This document shows, one piece after another, positions 17,513 to 28,904 of a stretch of DNA of 64,000 bases. Both the position numbers and the translations under genes were made by a program. Source of the DNA: Globodera rostochiensis (taxonomy: Eukaryota > Nematoda > Chromadorea > Rhabditida > Heteroderidae); assembly GCA_018350325.1 (NCBI GenBank), contig JAEVLN010000015.1, forward strand, positions 1,923,789 through 1,987,788, written 5' to 3'. The number at the start of each line of letters is the position of its first letter. Position 1 is the stretch's first letter. The notes under the pieces were generated by a model. That model was given only the letters and a program-made list of their open reading frames with translations. It was not told the DNA's origin and made no database searches.

Positions 17513-20230
17513 ATGTCCAGATCAATTCTCGACGGTTTAACTAGGGCGCTTTTTGCGCATCTCCGAGGGGGAAATGCGTGCTTTGATGAAGTAAGCAACG
17601 GAAAAAGTGAAGGTTAGGAGAGATTCTCCTCCCTCCGACCGCCCAAACCGATGGGTTGGGCCGGTGAGTCGGGCAATTCTTCAAGGAATTTGCTCGGGAA
17701 TGCGAAGTTCGGTTTAATTGGGTGAATTATTGCTTCTTTTTTTGCAGGAAAATGAGCTCATTGAGCTATTCCGTCGGTGTCCTCGATGTTCCCATAGCCT
17801 TCGTCCTCTGATCCTTGACACTTTCACTGACGCGAATGATGGTAAACAGTACGAGCGAATGTGGTGGACTTGTCCGGGCATCGGGAAGGTGGGCACAATG
17901 GGAAACGAATTTTTTTTCTCTAAAAGGAACTTGAAAATCAATGCAAATTATTCGATAAAATAAAATCCATTTCCTTATTCCCAGGATTGCTTCTTCCCTT
18001 TGGACATCCCAAAAGAGGTGTTCTGGACACGCCGCACCATGGAACAGTCACTTCGCGGCATCCACCCCCTGCCCAACCTTCACTTGCTGCCCCGCTCTTT
18101 GCACGCACTTTACCCGAAACTGTTCAAAAGCAACATTGATGTTGAGAAAATGGTGCAATTGGCCTCCTTCGTCCCGTCGGATGGGGCGGAGACCGACGTA
18201 ACTCCGGCTGAACGACGGACGGCAGCCGACGCGCCCTCTCAACCGGACGTTTCGGAAGTTTGTTTTCCCGAGAAAGGAATAAATAAAAACGTTTGCTCAA
18301 ATTTTTGCTGTTTAGCCTTTTGTTTCTGCTGGTGGCGGAGAGTGCGGCGGCGGCGGTGATTCCACTTCGCTTTCGATCTCTTTGCCGGCACTTCCCCAAA
18401 CTGTTTGTTTTCGCATGTCCATCGGTCGGTTGCTAACTTCTCCAAATACACTTCAGTCTCAATGCCCCGCCTACGACGGCGTGCAGGCGTCGAATTGCGG
18501 CGATGTTAACGAAACGGTGCAATCGTAGTACGTCTTTTCTCCCATGGGATTGCTTTTAGGGACTCGAATTTAATTGTTTTAACTTTTTTAGCCTTAAAGA
18601 CAATCTTCAAAATCGGTTGTTCTGTCCAAAAGCAACGAGCGACGAACGTGATCATCGGAAATCTATCGATTTGCATCCGAATGCGAATGCGGCACTGGTA
18701 AGCCATTTGTCAGAGAGAATTACTTACCCTGCCAATTTATTTCAGAACTCGCACCTTCTTCTGGAAGTCAACGGCAACCCAAACCGGGTGCTCAGCTCGC
18801 TAAACTCGGTCCCCGCCGGTCATTACAGACAGCGTCGGCAGCCAATTAGCCCCAGATACATGTCTCAACAACAGCACGTCCGTCTGAAGGGCATGCTCAG
18901 AAGCGTCAAGTCCAAGTTGCACCAAATGGGTGAGAAGGAGTACATGAACGATGGGACATCCGCTGAGAAGTCGCGCGTTTCGCGTTATTTGTTCTCACGG
19001 AGAGAGTGGCAAAAACAAAAGGCGAAAGGTGGGACCAAGGAGCGAGCAACAGCGGCAGAAGACGGCGGGGAAGCGCGGAAGACGAAGAAGGGGAGAGGCT
19101 TGAGGAAGGACGGCGGGGAGCTGGACGTTTTCGCTGCATTGGACTCGCTGCAAAAGTCCCTCGTGTCCAAAGAGCTTATGGACCGCTTCTACGGAGTGCA
19201 GGTGCGTGTTTCATTTTTCCCTTTTTGAGCACTAAAAGTACCAACCAGTTCAGCGTCCGTCGACAGTGACCCCCTCAAGGGAGACAACACAGCCGACCAA
19301 ATTATTTGGACCACCAACGGCACAGACTCCACCAAATGTTTTGCCACCGTCACCAGCCAATGGACAGTGGCCGACCACTCCGAACTTCACTAGTTTGGTC
19401 AACAGCAGCGTGAGCGACAGCTCTTCACAAGGCCGACTGAAGAGAGGTCGGCTGACTTTGGGGAAAGAAGAAATTTTAATGTAATTTCGTACGGGGCCTA
19501 AAGGTCTTGAGGTCCGGCACAAACGGAAAATTTAGAAAGGTTTTAATCGTTCACTTTCGCACATTCTCAGGATTGTCCATTGGACCGGCTTTACCGGGTG
19601 CATCCGACAGCACTGAGGACCCTTCGTTGTCCGAGAAAATAACACGGAATTACGAAAGTATATTTCTGAGAGCGTTGGAGCAGTTCAGCAGCAGTCGCCG
19701 TTCCGTAACGCCGTCGTCACTCTCTTCAGTAAGTTTCGTTCAAATAAATTCACAGGCTGGAGAAACTGTTTGCTGCTATGTTACTGTCCCAATTTCTTTT
19801 TCAGCAGCACATCCGTTTGGGCTCACCCCAAGGAGAGGCCGTGCGCCCCGAGGGCGGCGAGCCAAGGGACGGAACTCTAAGCGGAATTCCGCACGACTTC
19901 CATTCCTCGTCCCGACCAGAACCGTCCCATCTTCCGCCTTTGCCGCCAATCGCTCGTCCAACCAATCAGCTGACGCCCATAAATTACGCGCAGGGGGAAA
20001 ATGTCGACACGCGTTTTGCCCAAGATCGGCTGGAGGTGACCGAGCTCGGGCAGCAGCAACAACCGTCCAGCTTGGCACTGGACATGATGGATTATGACGC
20101 CTATTTGGGCTATGGTCTCGAGGAGGCGGGTGATGACCAGACCGAGTTTGGCATGGCGCCGATGATGCCCCCGGGTGAGGCGGACGACGAAAGTGCTTTT
20201 CTGAGGGCTCACATGAGCATGCTTCCGTGA
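17513..20230 (+). CDS. Unrecognised 633-residue protein with N-terminal zinc-ribbon-like segment
   Basis: Nine exons fit exactly in frame: 17513-17590, 17748-17888, 17985-18257, 18457-18527, 18592-18697, 18746-19201, 19254-19446, 19571-19728, 19805-20230 (1902 nt). The N-terminal quarter looks structured: RRCPRCSHSLRPL and MWWTCPG give two paired-cysteine or single-cysteine motifs that could form a zinc ribbon, followed by CFFPLDIPKEVFW. The middle is basic and K/R-rich (18900-19110), including a run suitable for nuclear import. The C-terminal third is Pro/Ser/Gln-rich and ends in an acidic, methionine-rich stretch (DYDAYLGYGLEEAGDD). The layout suggests a nuclear regulatory protein; that is inference only. 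I could not place it in a family. Confidence 0.75.
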
Positions 20231-20559
20231 TGTTTTGCAGACTTCCATCTCGCTTAGTTTTACCACCCTCAATTTGTTCTGTCACAAACGTTTTCTTTAT
20301 TCTGACATTTATTGATGATACTCTAAACATTTCCATGAAATGTGCAAATAAATTGCTATTATATATCGCCCCGTTAATTGTATTGTTTTGTGACTGCTTC
20401 AAAAAGTGTTCAGCGGCGGCGGCGGCAGCCACCGTACTCGGACGATTTCCCATTGCTTTGGGAAAGATTTGTTGGCATTTGAGATTTTTGGAGGGTTTTA
20501 AATTAGTAGGAGAATAAAAATCGCAAAGATTCCAAAGTTTACTGTTAATCTGTTTTTTG
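20231..20559. other. Convergent 3' spacer
   Basis: About 330 bp between the stops of two converging genes. It holds an AATAAA-type signal for the plus-strand gene near 20345 and a short GCG/GGC trinucleotide run near 20413-20430. No gene is seen. Confidence 0.55.
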
Positions 20560-23500
20560 TCACCGTCCCTGGGGCCGTTTTTCGTGCACAACCTGCAATT
20601 GTTGGCTTCGTCCGCATTGACCCAGCGAAGGCACCTTCGAGCCTCCCGTTGAATCCCATCGATCGCCCTGCTGAAAATAGTCGTTACCCCCCGCGGCGGT
20701 GCGCGACTGCTCGGACGGCTCGCCCAGGCACAGGCCGCTCAGACGGTGCACCAAACGACCATACTGACAAAGTTGCGACGCTTCAAGCGGCTTTCAATAA
20801 TTGCTTACCCTTCGATCGAAGTGCCACCATTCCATTTCTGTGGAAGGAATGGAAGGCTTTTCCTCTGTTTCCCCCCCCCCCCACCGATTACCGTGCCCCC
20901 CGCATTCTTTCAGTTGAACCCTCCTGAATTTGAATTTATTCAATCGCTTATCGTTATTAATTAGGGTTAATTTGGGTTAGGCCCCGACACTTCCGGCTGT
21001 CGGGGGAAGGATTCGGGGCCAACCCAATCATTTGGTCCCGACCAAGTCGTCCGTCCCGCGCCTTCCTCTCGCTGTGTCCCCAGGCACTGATTCTCGTCGC
21101 TTCGCACACGCCACTCGCCGCGTCTTTCGCCATCCCTGGTGAACAACCACAACTGCCACAGATCGAAACCCATCGAACACATTTCCATCGAAAGGCGATG
21201 ACGACGGCCGGATGAAAGCCCCGAAGGACGACTGAGCAGACACAGCCCGGAGGAGGGATGGCGGAACTGGCAAGAAAAGAGTGCCAAACAGCCCCCCCCA
21301 CTGCCCTCACCCTTCCAAAGGCGGTGCCGTCCGGCCTGGGCATAAAGTGGTCGGGCCACACCTGCTCCAGATACTGCTTGGTGTTGAGGTTAGGCAAGAA
21401 TCAGTCAGTTTGGCGGACGGTTGACCCCCCCCCCCCTCCTCCCCTCCCCTCCCCACCCATGCAAACGGTCGACAGCCCAGCCGGTGCCGCAACTCCACAC
21501 GCTCACTGACCTGAACGCTTACACAAAATGCAAATAGAGAATTCGAATAAAACATTTTGCATTTATTTTATTATTTTTAAACTTCTTTTTCGAATAATTT
21601 AAATTCGTCCACTGACATCTTGTGATGCGACAACCGCCCGTGCCTCTGCTTGGAAAGTTTCATTCATTTTGGCGGCACTTTGTGCCCGGGGGGAGGGGGC
21701 ACTCACGGGGCGTCACTTTGTAGAATAAATGCCTGAAGGGGACCACTTTTGGTTGGTTGGAATTGGAACAGAACTCGAAAAAATTCATTTTATGAACAAA
21801 AAATCCCCCAAAATGTTATTCAAATTGTTATTTTGTCGGTCCCCGTGTCCATTCTTTGCCGGTGCCCTCTCCCACCTCCACTCGTCCATCCACACCTCAC
21901 TCAATCGGGCCAAATTTGAGTTCAGCACCATATTAGAGGTGCTCCCGGCGGGAAAGTCGTGCGGGGACGCCTTGCGGAACACGTGGCCAACGTGGGAGCA
22001 TGGCAAAATCTCCACACGCCCGCCGCATTGCCACACCTTTTAACCAAAAAATGCCGAAAAAATCATCAGAAATGAGAACCCGAAAGGACAATTCGATGTT
22101 CTCGCCTCCCCAAATGTCCATGCCCGAGTCGTAGGCGCCTAACTGCTCAAAATAAGCTCGGTCAATGCTGAACAGACCGCCGGCCATTGTGGGCGAGCTT
22201 TGCAAAAAGTACAAGCACTAGTTCAAGGCGTATTTGCTGGAGACCAACCTGATTGGCGCTGTCGGGTCGGCACTCCGTGCGCGGGCAATCGCCGAAGGTA
22301 TGGAGTACCTTCAGCAGAGGGAAGATCTGATCACCTGCGCAAGTGTCAGAAGAGTATTACCATCGAAACTGTAAATTCCAGTTGAAGCCACCCCTGAACA
22401 GTTCGATGCCCTTCTGAATAGGCAATGTTTGCTGGGCCTCCCCTAGGGGGAAATCGAATGATCAAAGTCCACCTGATAGGCAAATGTGCGGTCATCGATC
22501 ACATCAATTATCGGGCACACAACCGCACGTCTCTCCTCGCGAATCCGCGCCAACAACGGCTCCAACCATCCGTCGGTGCACTGAGTGAATTTGGAGGGGG
22601 CAGGGCATTCGATTATTGGCACAAATACCTCACAATGACTGTCCAAAAAGGTTAGGACGGCCCCTCGCGCTTCCTGCGCACCAATCTTTCGTTTATTGGG
22701 AGTAATTTGAGGGAGCGGGGGGGGGGGGGAATGCCAAATTCACTACCAGACGAGCGCGGATCAGTCCGACCCGCTTCCGGACTCGGATCAGTTTTGTGCG
22801 AACAGAAAGACGCTTCAGAAACTGCTCCAAGTCGACGTGGAGAAATTCTGAAGCAGACGAGGGAATGAACGGGAAAATAAATTACAAAACTTCGGGCGGA
22901 AAAATCATCGACGAGGATCAGTTCACGGATAAGCGCGGGAGGGGAACGGAAGATCACGCTTTAGGGGAGGGGGGGGGGCTCAAAATGTAAGACAATAAAT
23001 GGACATGACGACCTGGAGACGGTGCGTGCGAGCGTCGAGAATGCCTTGGGGAGGGGAGGGATCGATTGGGAAACGGCGTGCGTTCACTTCATTGTGGAAG
23101 ACGATGATCACTAAGAAGCGACGGATTCAAGCAGTCTCAGCACAACCCCCCCCCCCACACCGCTCGTGCTCGGCAAGTTGTCCACCGACGGATATCGCTT
23201 TGTGCGGCATTGCCATCTCCGGACATCGGGCAGTGCTCGGTTCAAAGACATCCGATCGCTTGCCATCAAGTTGAACTGAACACAAACAATGATCGACTAA
23301 TGTCCGACTGTTTCAATCAGAAGCGTCAGAAGATGCCAAAAGACTCGCCTGATTAATACCGAAGGTTCGCTGTCCCTCCCTCTCTTCCTCCGCCGTCAAT
23401 GCCACGGCCCTTCCGCCCTCCCCGGCGCCCTCCCGCGGCGCCCACCCATTGGCATTGGTCTCCCCTCCAATAGGCCACCGTTTTTGAATTCCAAAAACCC

Positions 23501-23883
23501 CAAAATGCCCAACCCGAACTCAAATTGAACACCGACGATCGTTTTGCATCGGGCAAATTGCCGTTAAAATGTCCGACCAGCAGCTGAATGCCTTTGCCAG
23601 CGTACGAGTCCAAATCAACGGCCGGAAGATGGGGGGGAGGAGGAGACGCGCCGGAGGGGAGAAGAAGAGGGCCGAGAATCTGAAGAGATGAATGGACGCG
23701 GGGTAAAGGTGGAGCAGGGGAAGAGAGCGTATCGGACGGAAGACGAACAGCTTCCTGTGCGAGCAGAATCAGGACGGTTAGGAGCAGCCAACAGGACAAG
23801 AAAATGACTAAGCCCAGCGTGCACAGGAAAAGCTTGTGCCGCTGGAGACGGCGGATGGGAAAGAGCGAGGGGAGACGGCTCAT
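20560..23883 (-). CDS. Polypeptide N-acetylgalactosaminyltransferase
   Basis: Golgi type II membrane enzyme that starts mucin-type O-glycosylation (GT27 with ricin-type lectin domain). ATG 23883 opens a short cytoplasmic segment, a 25-residue anchor ([18 protein letters not shown]) and a Pro-rich stem. Catalytic-domain exons: [19 protein letters not shown] (23275-23161), VIIVFHNE (23110-23088, 23 nt), [10 protein letters not shown] (23044-23013), ELILVDDFS (22958-22891), 22847-22747, LTFLDSHCE (22685-22629, the DxH site), 22580-22473, [11 protein letters not shown] (22413-22361), 22308-22249, [10 protein letters not shown] with [13 protein letters not shown] (22197-22080), SHVGHVFR (22036-21876) and 21732-21707. 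The lectin part lies at 21350-20960 and 20750-20560 ([17 protein letters not shown]). The join between about 21700 and 21390 is unresolved. The subtype was not assigned. Confidence 0.92.
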
Positions 23884-24228
23884 CCGGCGGGTGGTCACCG
23901 CATGGGCGGGGGGGGGGCGATGGAGGGAGGGAAAGAGGGGAGGGGGGCAATGCGTCGGTTGGGACTTTTGAAATTATTTGTTGGATGCCGACGGACGAGG
24001 GCAAGGCAAGAAGTGGCAAAAAGGGGGGGGGGAGAGTCAAAGTGTGGGATCGATCGGATGTTTGTGACGGATGGAGTGACTGGGAGAGAGACGACGCGAA
24101 TGACCTTGGGGGGTTGAATTGAATTGCCCACATTTGCGCATCTTCGGTGTGTATATTCACTGCCCAATGCGTCCCTCACCCGATTCATTTTAATTTCAGC
24201 GCCCCCGGGGTTTCTCGGAATGTTTTCC

Positions 24229-24405
24229 TCGTCTTCGGCTTCAGCCGATGAAGCCCCGAACCATTAAACGACTTCATGTCGTTTAATGTCGACTAAATGG
24301 CCGGGTTGTACAACACCGGAACCGGATAATCCGGTCCCCCCGGACCCTAAAAGCACAAATCACCGGATATCCTCCCGCCTTCCGGGAAATTTGTTTGTGC
24401 TGGGA
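24229..24405. repeat. Cluster of short perfect hairpins
   Basis: Between the GPCR stop and the GalNAc-transferase start, about 180 bp contain successive inverted repeats. The strongest is 24262-24288, with 11-bp arms (cattaaacgac) around a 5-nt loop. Others are 24235-24248 (tcggct, 2-nt loop), 24321-24335 (accgga, 3-nt loop) and 24352-24359 pairing with 24394-24401. The unit could be a MITE relic or a structured RNA; nothing here is coding. Confidence 0.7.
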
Positions 24406-24491
24406 ATGTTTAAACACTAAAAACAGTGAGAGAAGCAAAACAATTTGAAATGGATGAATTCAGTCGATCGGTCCGACCCGCCGTTGTCTTC

Positions 24492-27087
24492 TCACAAAAT
24501 GACGTCCTCCTCCTCGTGCCAACTCGTGCCCTCCTCCTCGAAACCCGTGTCCGCCTTTGACTCGTCCCGCACCGGTGGGACTGGCACCTGCGGAAGGGGG
24601 GGGGGTAGCCGTCGCATTGAATGAATGGGGGGGGGGCCTCCACAACGCCAAGCAGTCAATTCCTCCTCATTTATTTTGTTAGTGCCCTCACCTCGGAGGT
24701 CTCCCGGCTGTCAACAAGAAGAGCCGCCTCCTTATTCCACTTGCCCCCCTCCCCTGCGGACATCGTACTCCGTCTCGGCACGTCTTGCTTTTGCGCGTGG
24801 TGCCGAACCGGATGACTTCCCTTCCGCACTCCGCCGATTTGATGGCACTCGTAACTAAAGGAAGGGAAGGGCACAATCAATTCACAATTCACATTTCCCG
24901 ACGACCTGCCCAGCACGTCTCGAAGTCGGCGTGCCAACCTGCTCTGCTGAATGCGCCGTTGCATTGAACGTTTCCAATGGGAATGCGCGGAACGAATGGG
25001 CCGATTTAACAAAGTGAAAATGGCGGGGTAAGCGGCACAGCTAACGTAGGGCATCAAGTGCACGAAGTACATGGTGATGACACCTGAGAAATTGAGGGAA
25101 TTCGGTTTGGAGCTTTTTGTTGTTGCTGGAGGCATCCCCGAAGGAGTTATCGCCTGTCCAGTGGAACGCCACGAACTTTGTTTTGGACTCATTCGCAGAT
25201 TGAGCAGTCGTCTGGCGAAGATGCCCAACCAGTACGGCGTCCAGCACACCAAATACACCAAAGCCAGCACCAAAACGGTGAGCACCACCTGACCGATTAC
25301 AATTTGTGGTGGTCGAGTTCAAAAGCACAAACCCTTCGGATGACGGCGGTCGACGATTGTTGCCTGTAATTGGAACAAATGAAGGCTAATGCCTTTGTTT
25401 TGTCCCACTATTTTGCCAAATGGTTCCCCTGCCCCTCGGGGGACATTAATGCTGCAATTAAACATAATTTGTGCCCCGTGCCATTGGCGTGATGAATCTA
25501 ATCTGTTCGTTCGTTCGCCGCTAATTACGGACTTCCGGACATTTCGTCAAGACATTCATCAGAAAAACATACCATTAGCCGACGGTTTTCCTGACCCCAA
25601 TTACGCCCTGAGATGCCGTGCCGTTGTTTTTTGGCTTTGTGCCCTTGTCCCCTCTCCTCTCCCCCCCCCCTCACCCTCGTGCCGCCGTCCCGCTGCTGCT
25701 CTGTTGACTGGCCATAAGATGTTCTTTCTTGCGCCACAGAAAGAAGGGGACCGAGGCGTACCAGTAGAGGAAGCCGGCGAAAGGGATGGCGTAGGAGACG
25801 ATGCACACGACGATGTTGAACACGGACTCCACGGAGGGGGGCGGCACGAAGGCGCACTTGCGGATGAACAGCAGCTGAACAGCACAAATCACGTCTTCAA
25901 GGAGGGACAACCAACTCACCCTTCTGGTGGCGTTGTCCACTCGGATAGGCATTGACGAGACCTAAAGGGGAAATTGGGAAATTTGGTGTCCTCGGGGGTT
26001 TTCTGACTTCGGAGTAGGCGAACAACGGCCAGAGGAGGACGAGCACCAGGCACAAGGAGACCAGCACTTGGACAAAGGCCATCTGACAACAACCGGACGA
26101 TAAATTCCCTCGGTCCACCAAAGAAACGCTTCCAATTCGAACCCCACGGATAATTTTAAATTCAATTTCATTTCCGATTTCAATTTCTGTTGGCATTGGG
26201 ACAGACACAAAAATTAAACTTTTCAAAACATTTGAGCACCTTTAAACTCGCGGCACTTTGCTGCCGGCGTTTGTCCAAACAAACGGTGGAGTAACAAGTG
26301 CGGGAGATTAGAAGAACTAAAAGGGACGGAGCGTTTCGGTTGCTTTTTGGGAATGAAAGGACACGACAAAGGGCACTTTTTTGGGTTTCATTTGCCTTTA
26401 TAAAGTAAAAAGCGGTCATTCCATTTGATGTTTGCTAATGCCCCCCCGGGGGTTATTCTTCTCGAGGCAAGGCAAAAAACAATTTGCTGACCGATAATGG
26501 GGGCGGAGAATTTGTTCATGGAGTCAAACAGCAAATATGCAGTGCAGGACATCGAGCCAAGGCGCCAAGTGCCACAAAATATCTCCAAATTGAGCAGAAC
26601 CATCGCTGAGGGGGAAAGGGGCCACTCACTCAAACGCTACCAAACGGAAGGCATTCCCAAAGAAAGCGTGCCATTTTCAGATTTAGGCGTTATATAACTA
26701 ATCGAATCATCCAAAAACAATTCTTTAAAAAATGACCGCCGCCGCATAATCAAATGCCGCGGCATGCAAATACCCTTTCAACTCACCGCACATTGTGGCC
26801 AAGTCGGACACGCAAAGTGCCAAAATATGGAAAAGGATGGATTTGGGGACGCGCACATTGGGCATCCACAACAGCGGGCCAACCACGAAAAGGACCCAGG
26901 AATTGGCGAATAGGCCGAGAAGGTTGCAGGCGAAGTAAGTCAATGCCACGTACTGACGGAAGCCCTGAAACGGTGGGGGAATTGAAATAGCGGGGGAAGA
27001 GAAGGCACGGACCCGCAGAGGAAGTGCCATCTCGACGAGTGTCAGGTTGCCGGAAGGGTCCTCGGAGGACGAGCCGAGCTTCATCAT
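24492..27087 (-). CDS. Rhodopsin-class G protein-coupled receptor
   Basis: Plasma-membrane seven-helix receptor. Ten exons sum to 1485 nt (494 residues): 27087-27013, 26964-26787, 26605-26492, 26316-26240, 26082-26008, 25961-25920, 25874-25675, 25363-25333, 25288-24692, 24587-24492. Exon 1 gives a short N-terminus with an NLT glycosylation site. TM1-TM2 follow (LLGLFANSWVLFVV, SILFHILALCVSDLATM), TM3 carries the disulfide cysteine (SMSCTAYLLFDSMNK), and the DRY position reads SRT. TM4 is in exon 5, TM5 in exon 7, TM6 has the CWTPYW motif, and TM7 reads YPAIFTLLNRP in place of NPxxY. The C-terminal tail is long and acidic at the end. Probably a peptide receptor; the ligand class cannot be told. 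DRY and NPxxY are both altered. Confidence 0.88.
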
Positions 27088-28904
27088 CTTGAAGCTGACG
27101 GAACAAATCTGGCAACCGCAGGGGAAATGAAATTTACGCTTTGCCAATGGCGGCATGCCAAAAAGAACGCTTTGATCAAAGTTCAATTGGCAAAAGCGGA
27201 AGTAAACGCCCGGAGTGCTTTAGGAACCAAAATAATTCTTAGCAGAACAAAGAAACGAATGAATTGCCTTCAGCGTTCGGAATTGTGAGATCGGTGGGAA
27301 ATTGGGCCGCAAATCTCAGAATCGGAAGCCTTTCGCCCTTTTCGGTTTCGCAGAATATTATCGCATTTCGTCGCCCCAGGGGGCGGCCGTGCCCACCCAA
27401 CTGACGTTTGCTGGGGGCTCGGCACCCGGAGGATTGGACTTTGCCGGGAGGTCGTCTGACCGAGGAAAGGTGTGGCGGTCGGTTGGCATATGCGAAGGAT
27501 TAAAATTAAAAAAAGAAACCGCCGTGTCATTTGCCCCGAGGGGCACCGATGAAAGAAAGGAAAGAACGAATGGCATTTTGGGATAAATTGGGACAAGAAA
27601 AGTAACAAAGCGACGATACATTTGCTGGAGGACACACCGCCGCAACACAAAACAATTTCCTTCATTAATTTGACGAACACTTTTATTGGATCCGCCGCCC
27701 CCCACGCCGGCGGCGATAGGTGAAAACGCCGCGGGCACCAAATTTTGCGCGTCGCGGAAGAATGGCATTCCGCCGCCGCCGGCGATACGAACATTTGTTC
27801 ACAGAATTGGCGGTTGATAAAAAGAAAACGGCAAACAATTCTTAGCACCCACAAAAAAACGGAGAAAATGTTAATTTTCTTTTGTTTCGGTCATATTGGG
27901 TAATTAATGTAAATCAGCCCATATATGTATAATAATGTGTGTGTATTTACTGCCCGCAGGGGCGAATGTGAAAGCGATGGGCGGAAAGAGAAGAGGGCAC
28001 AATTTCCTCACGGCTGGGCACATAATCGGATGAGTTGCCCCTTGGGGGTGGGGGGGGGGACGTCGGATGGGCTACAAGTTTGCCCCCGTCCGTCTGCTCC
28101 CCCCACCCTCCCCCATTTCTGCCATCCACCTGTTGTCATTGCTTGTTAGGGCAATGAATGGGTTATAATTTGGATTTGCCCGAAGGCGGATAATGGCCAC
28201 AGGGTACAATTTGCGGAGCCCCCGAGGCCAAATCGCGTGATTCACATTGGCACACAAACAAACGCCAATCCCACGACCTTATCAACTTTTGATGACTTTT
28301 CACCGTTTTGGTTTACGTGCAACAAATCCGTCATTATGTACTTGTCAGAAATACCATGGCCTCCATCAGATTTATTTATATGCGTGTACAAAGGAAACGA
28401 TTACTTTGTGAAAATTGACGAAATGACTTTATTGTAGAAATGCGGTCACAGCAGAGAAGATCAAACAACAATATGAACAAACATTAGGCTAGTCCAAATG
28501 TGAAGAAACACGGCGGCAAATGAAAGAATGAAACCCTTCGGCGGCGTCCGTTCCATCGAATAGGGGGGGGGGGGGGGGGGGGTGAAATCCCGCAACAAAA
28601 AGATGGGAGACCCGTTACCAAAATGGAAGATGACAACGCTGGCAACGTACATAATCAGTCGAAAGGAGGGAAAGGGACGGATGAAGAGTGAGGGTTAGTG
28701 GGGCCCCAATTCGTCTTCTGGGAGAAAGGGCATGCCATTTCTTCCCACCCTTCTCAACAGTGCCATCCCTTCGGGGGAGGGACTTTAATGACGGACGAAA
28801 AAAGATTTAAACCCAACATTTGGTGACGGTTCTGTCCGCTGTTCGATTCATTCGTACAATTCACCCAAAATTCATTCGTCGTCCTTTCCCTCCCCCATCC
28901 CTCC
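27088..28904. other. 1.8 kb intergenic region upstream of the GPCR
   Basis: No supported gene. It holds the presumed GPCR promoter, a GC-rich CCGCCG patch at 27695-27785 and a G20 run at 28563-28582. Longer ORFs on either strand are compositionally biased and cross no plausible splice sites. Confidence 0.5.
28563..28582 (+). repeat. G20 mononucleotide run
   Basis: Twenty consecutive G residues in an intergenic region, one of the longest of many G/C runs in this window. Confidence 0.95.

Noticed and set aside
22300..22365. Apparent frameshift in the GalNAc-transferase after FNWNLQFRW
   Set aside because: Re-reading showed a normal phase-2 GT-AG intron (donor after 22361, acceptor before 22308) that restores the frame.
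27270..27854. 194-codon minus ORF downstream of the GPCR start
   Set aside because: No start context, no domain, no splice-compatible neighbours; composition matches the spacer.
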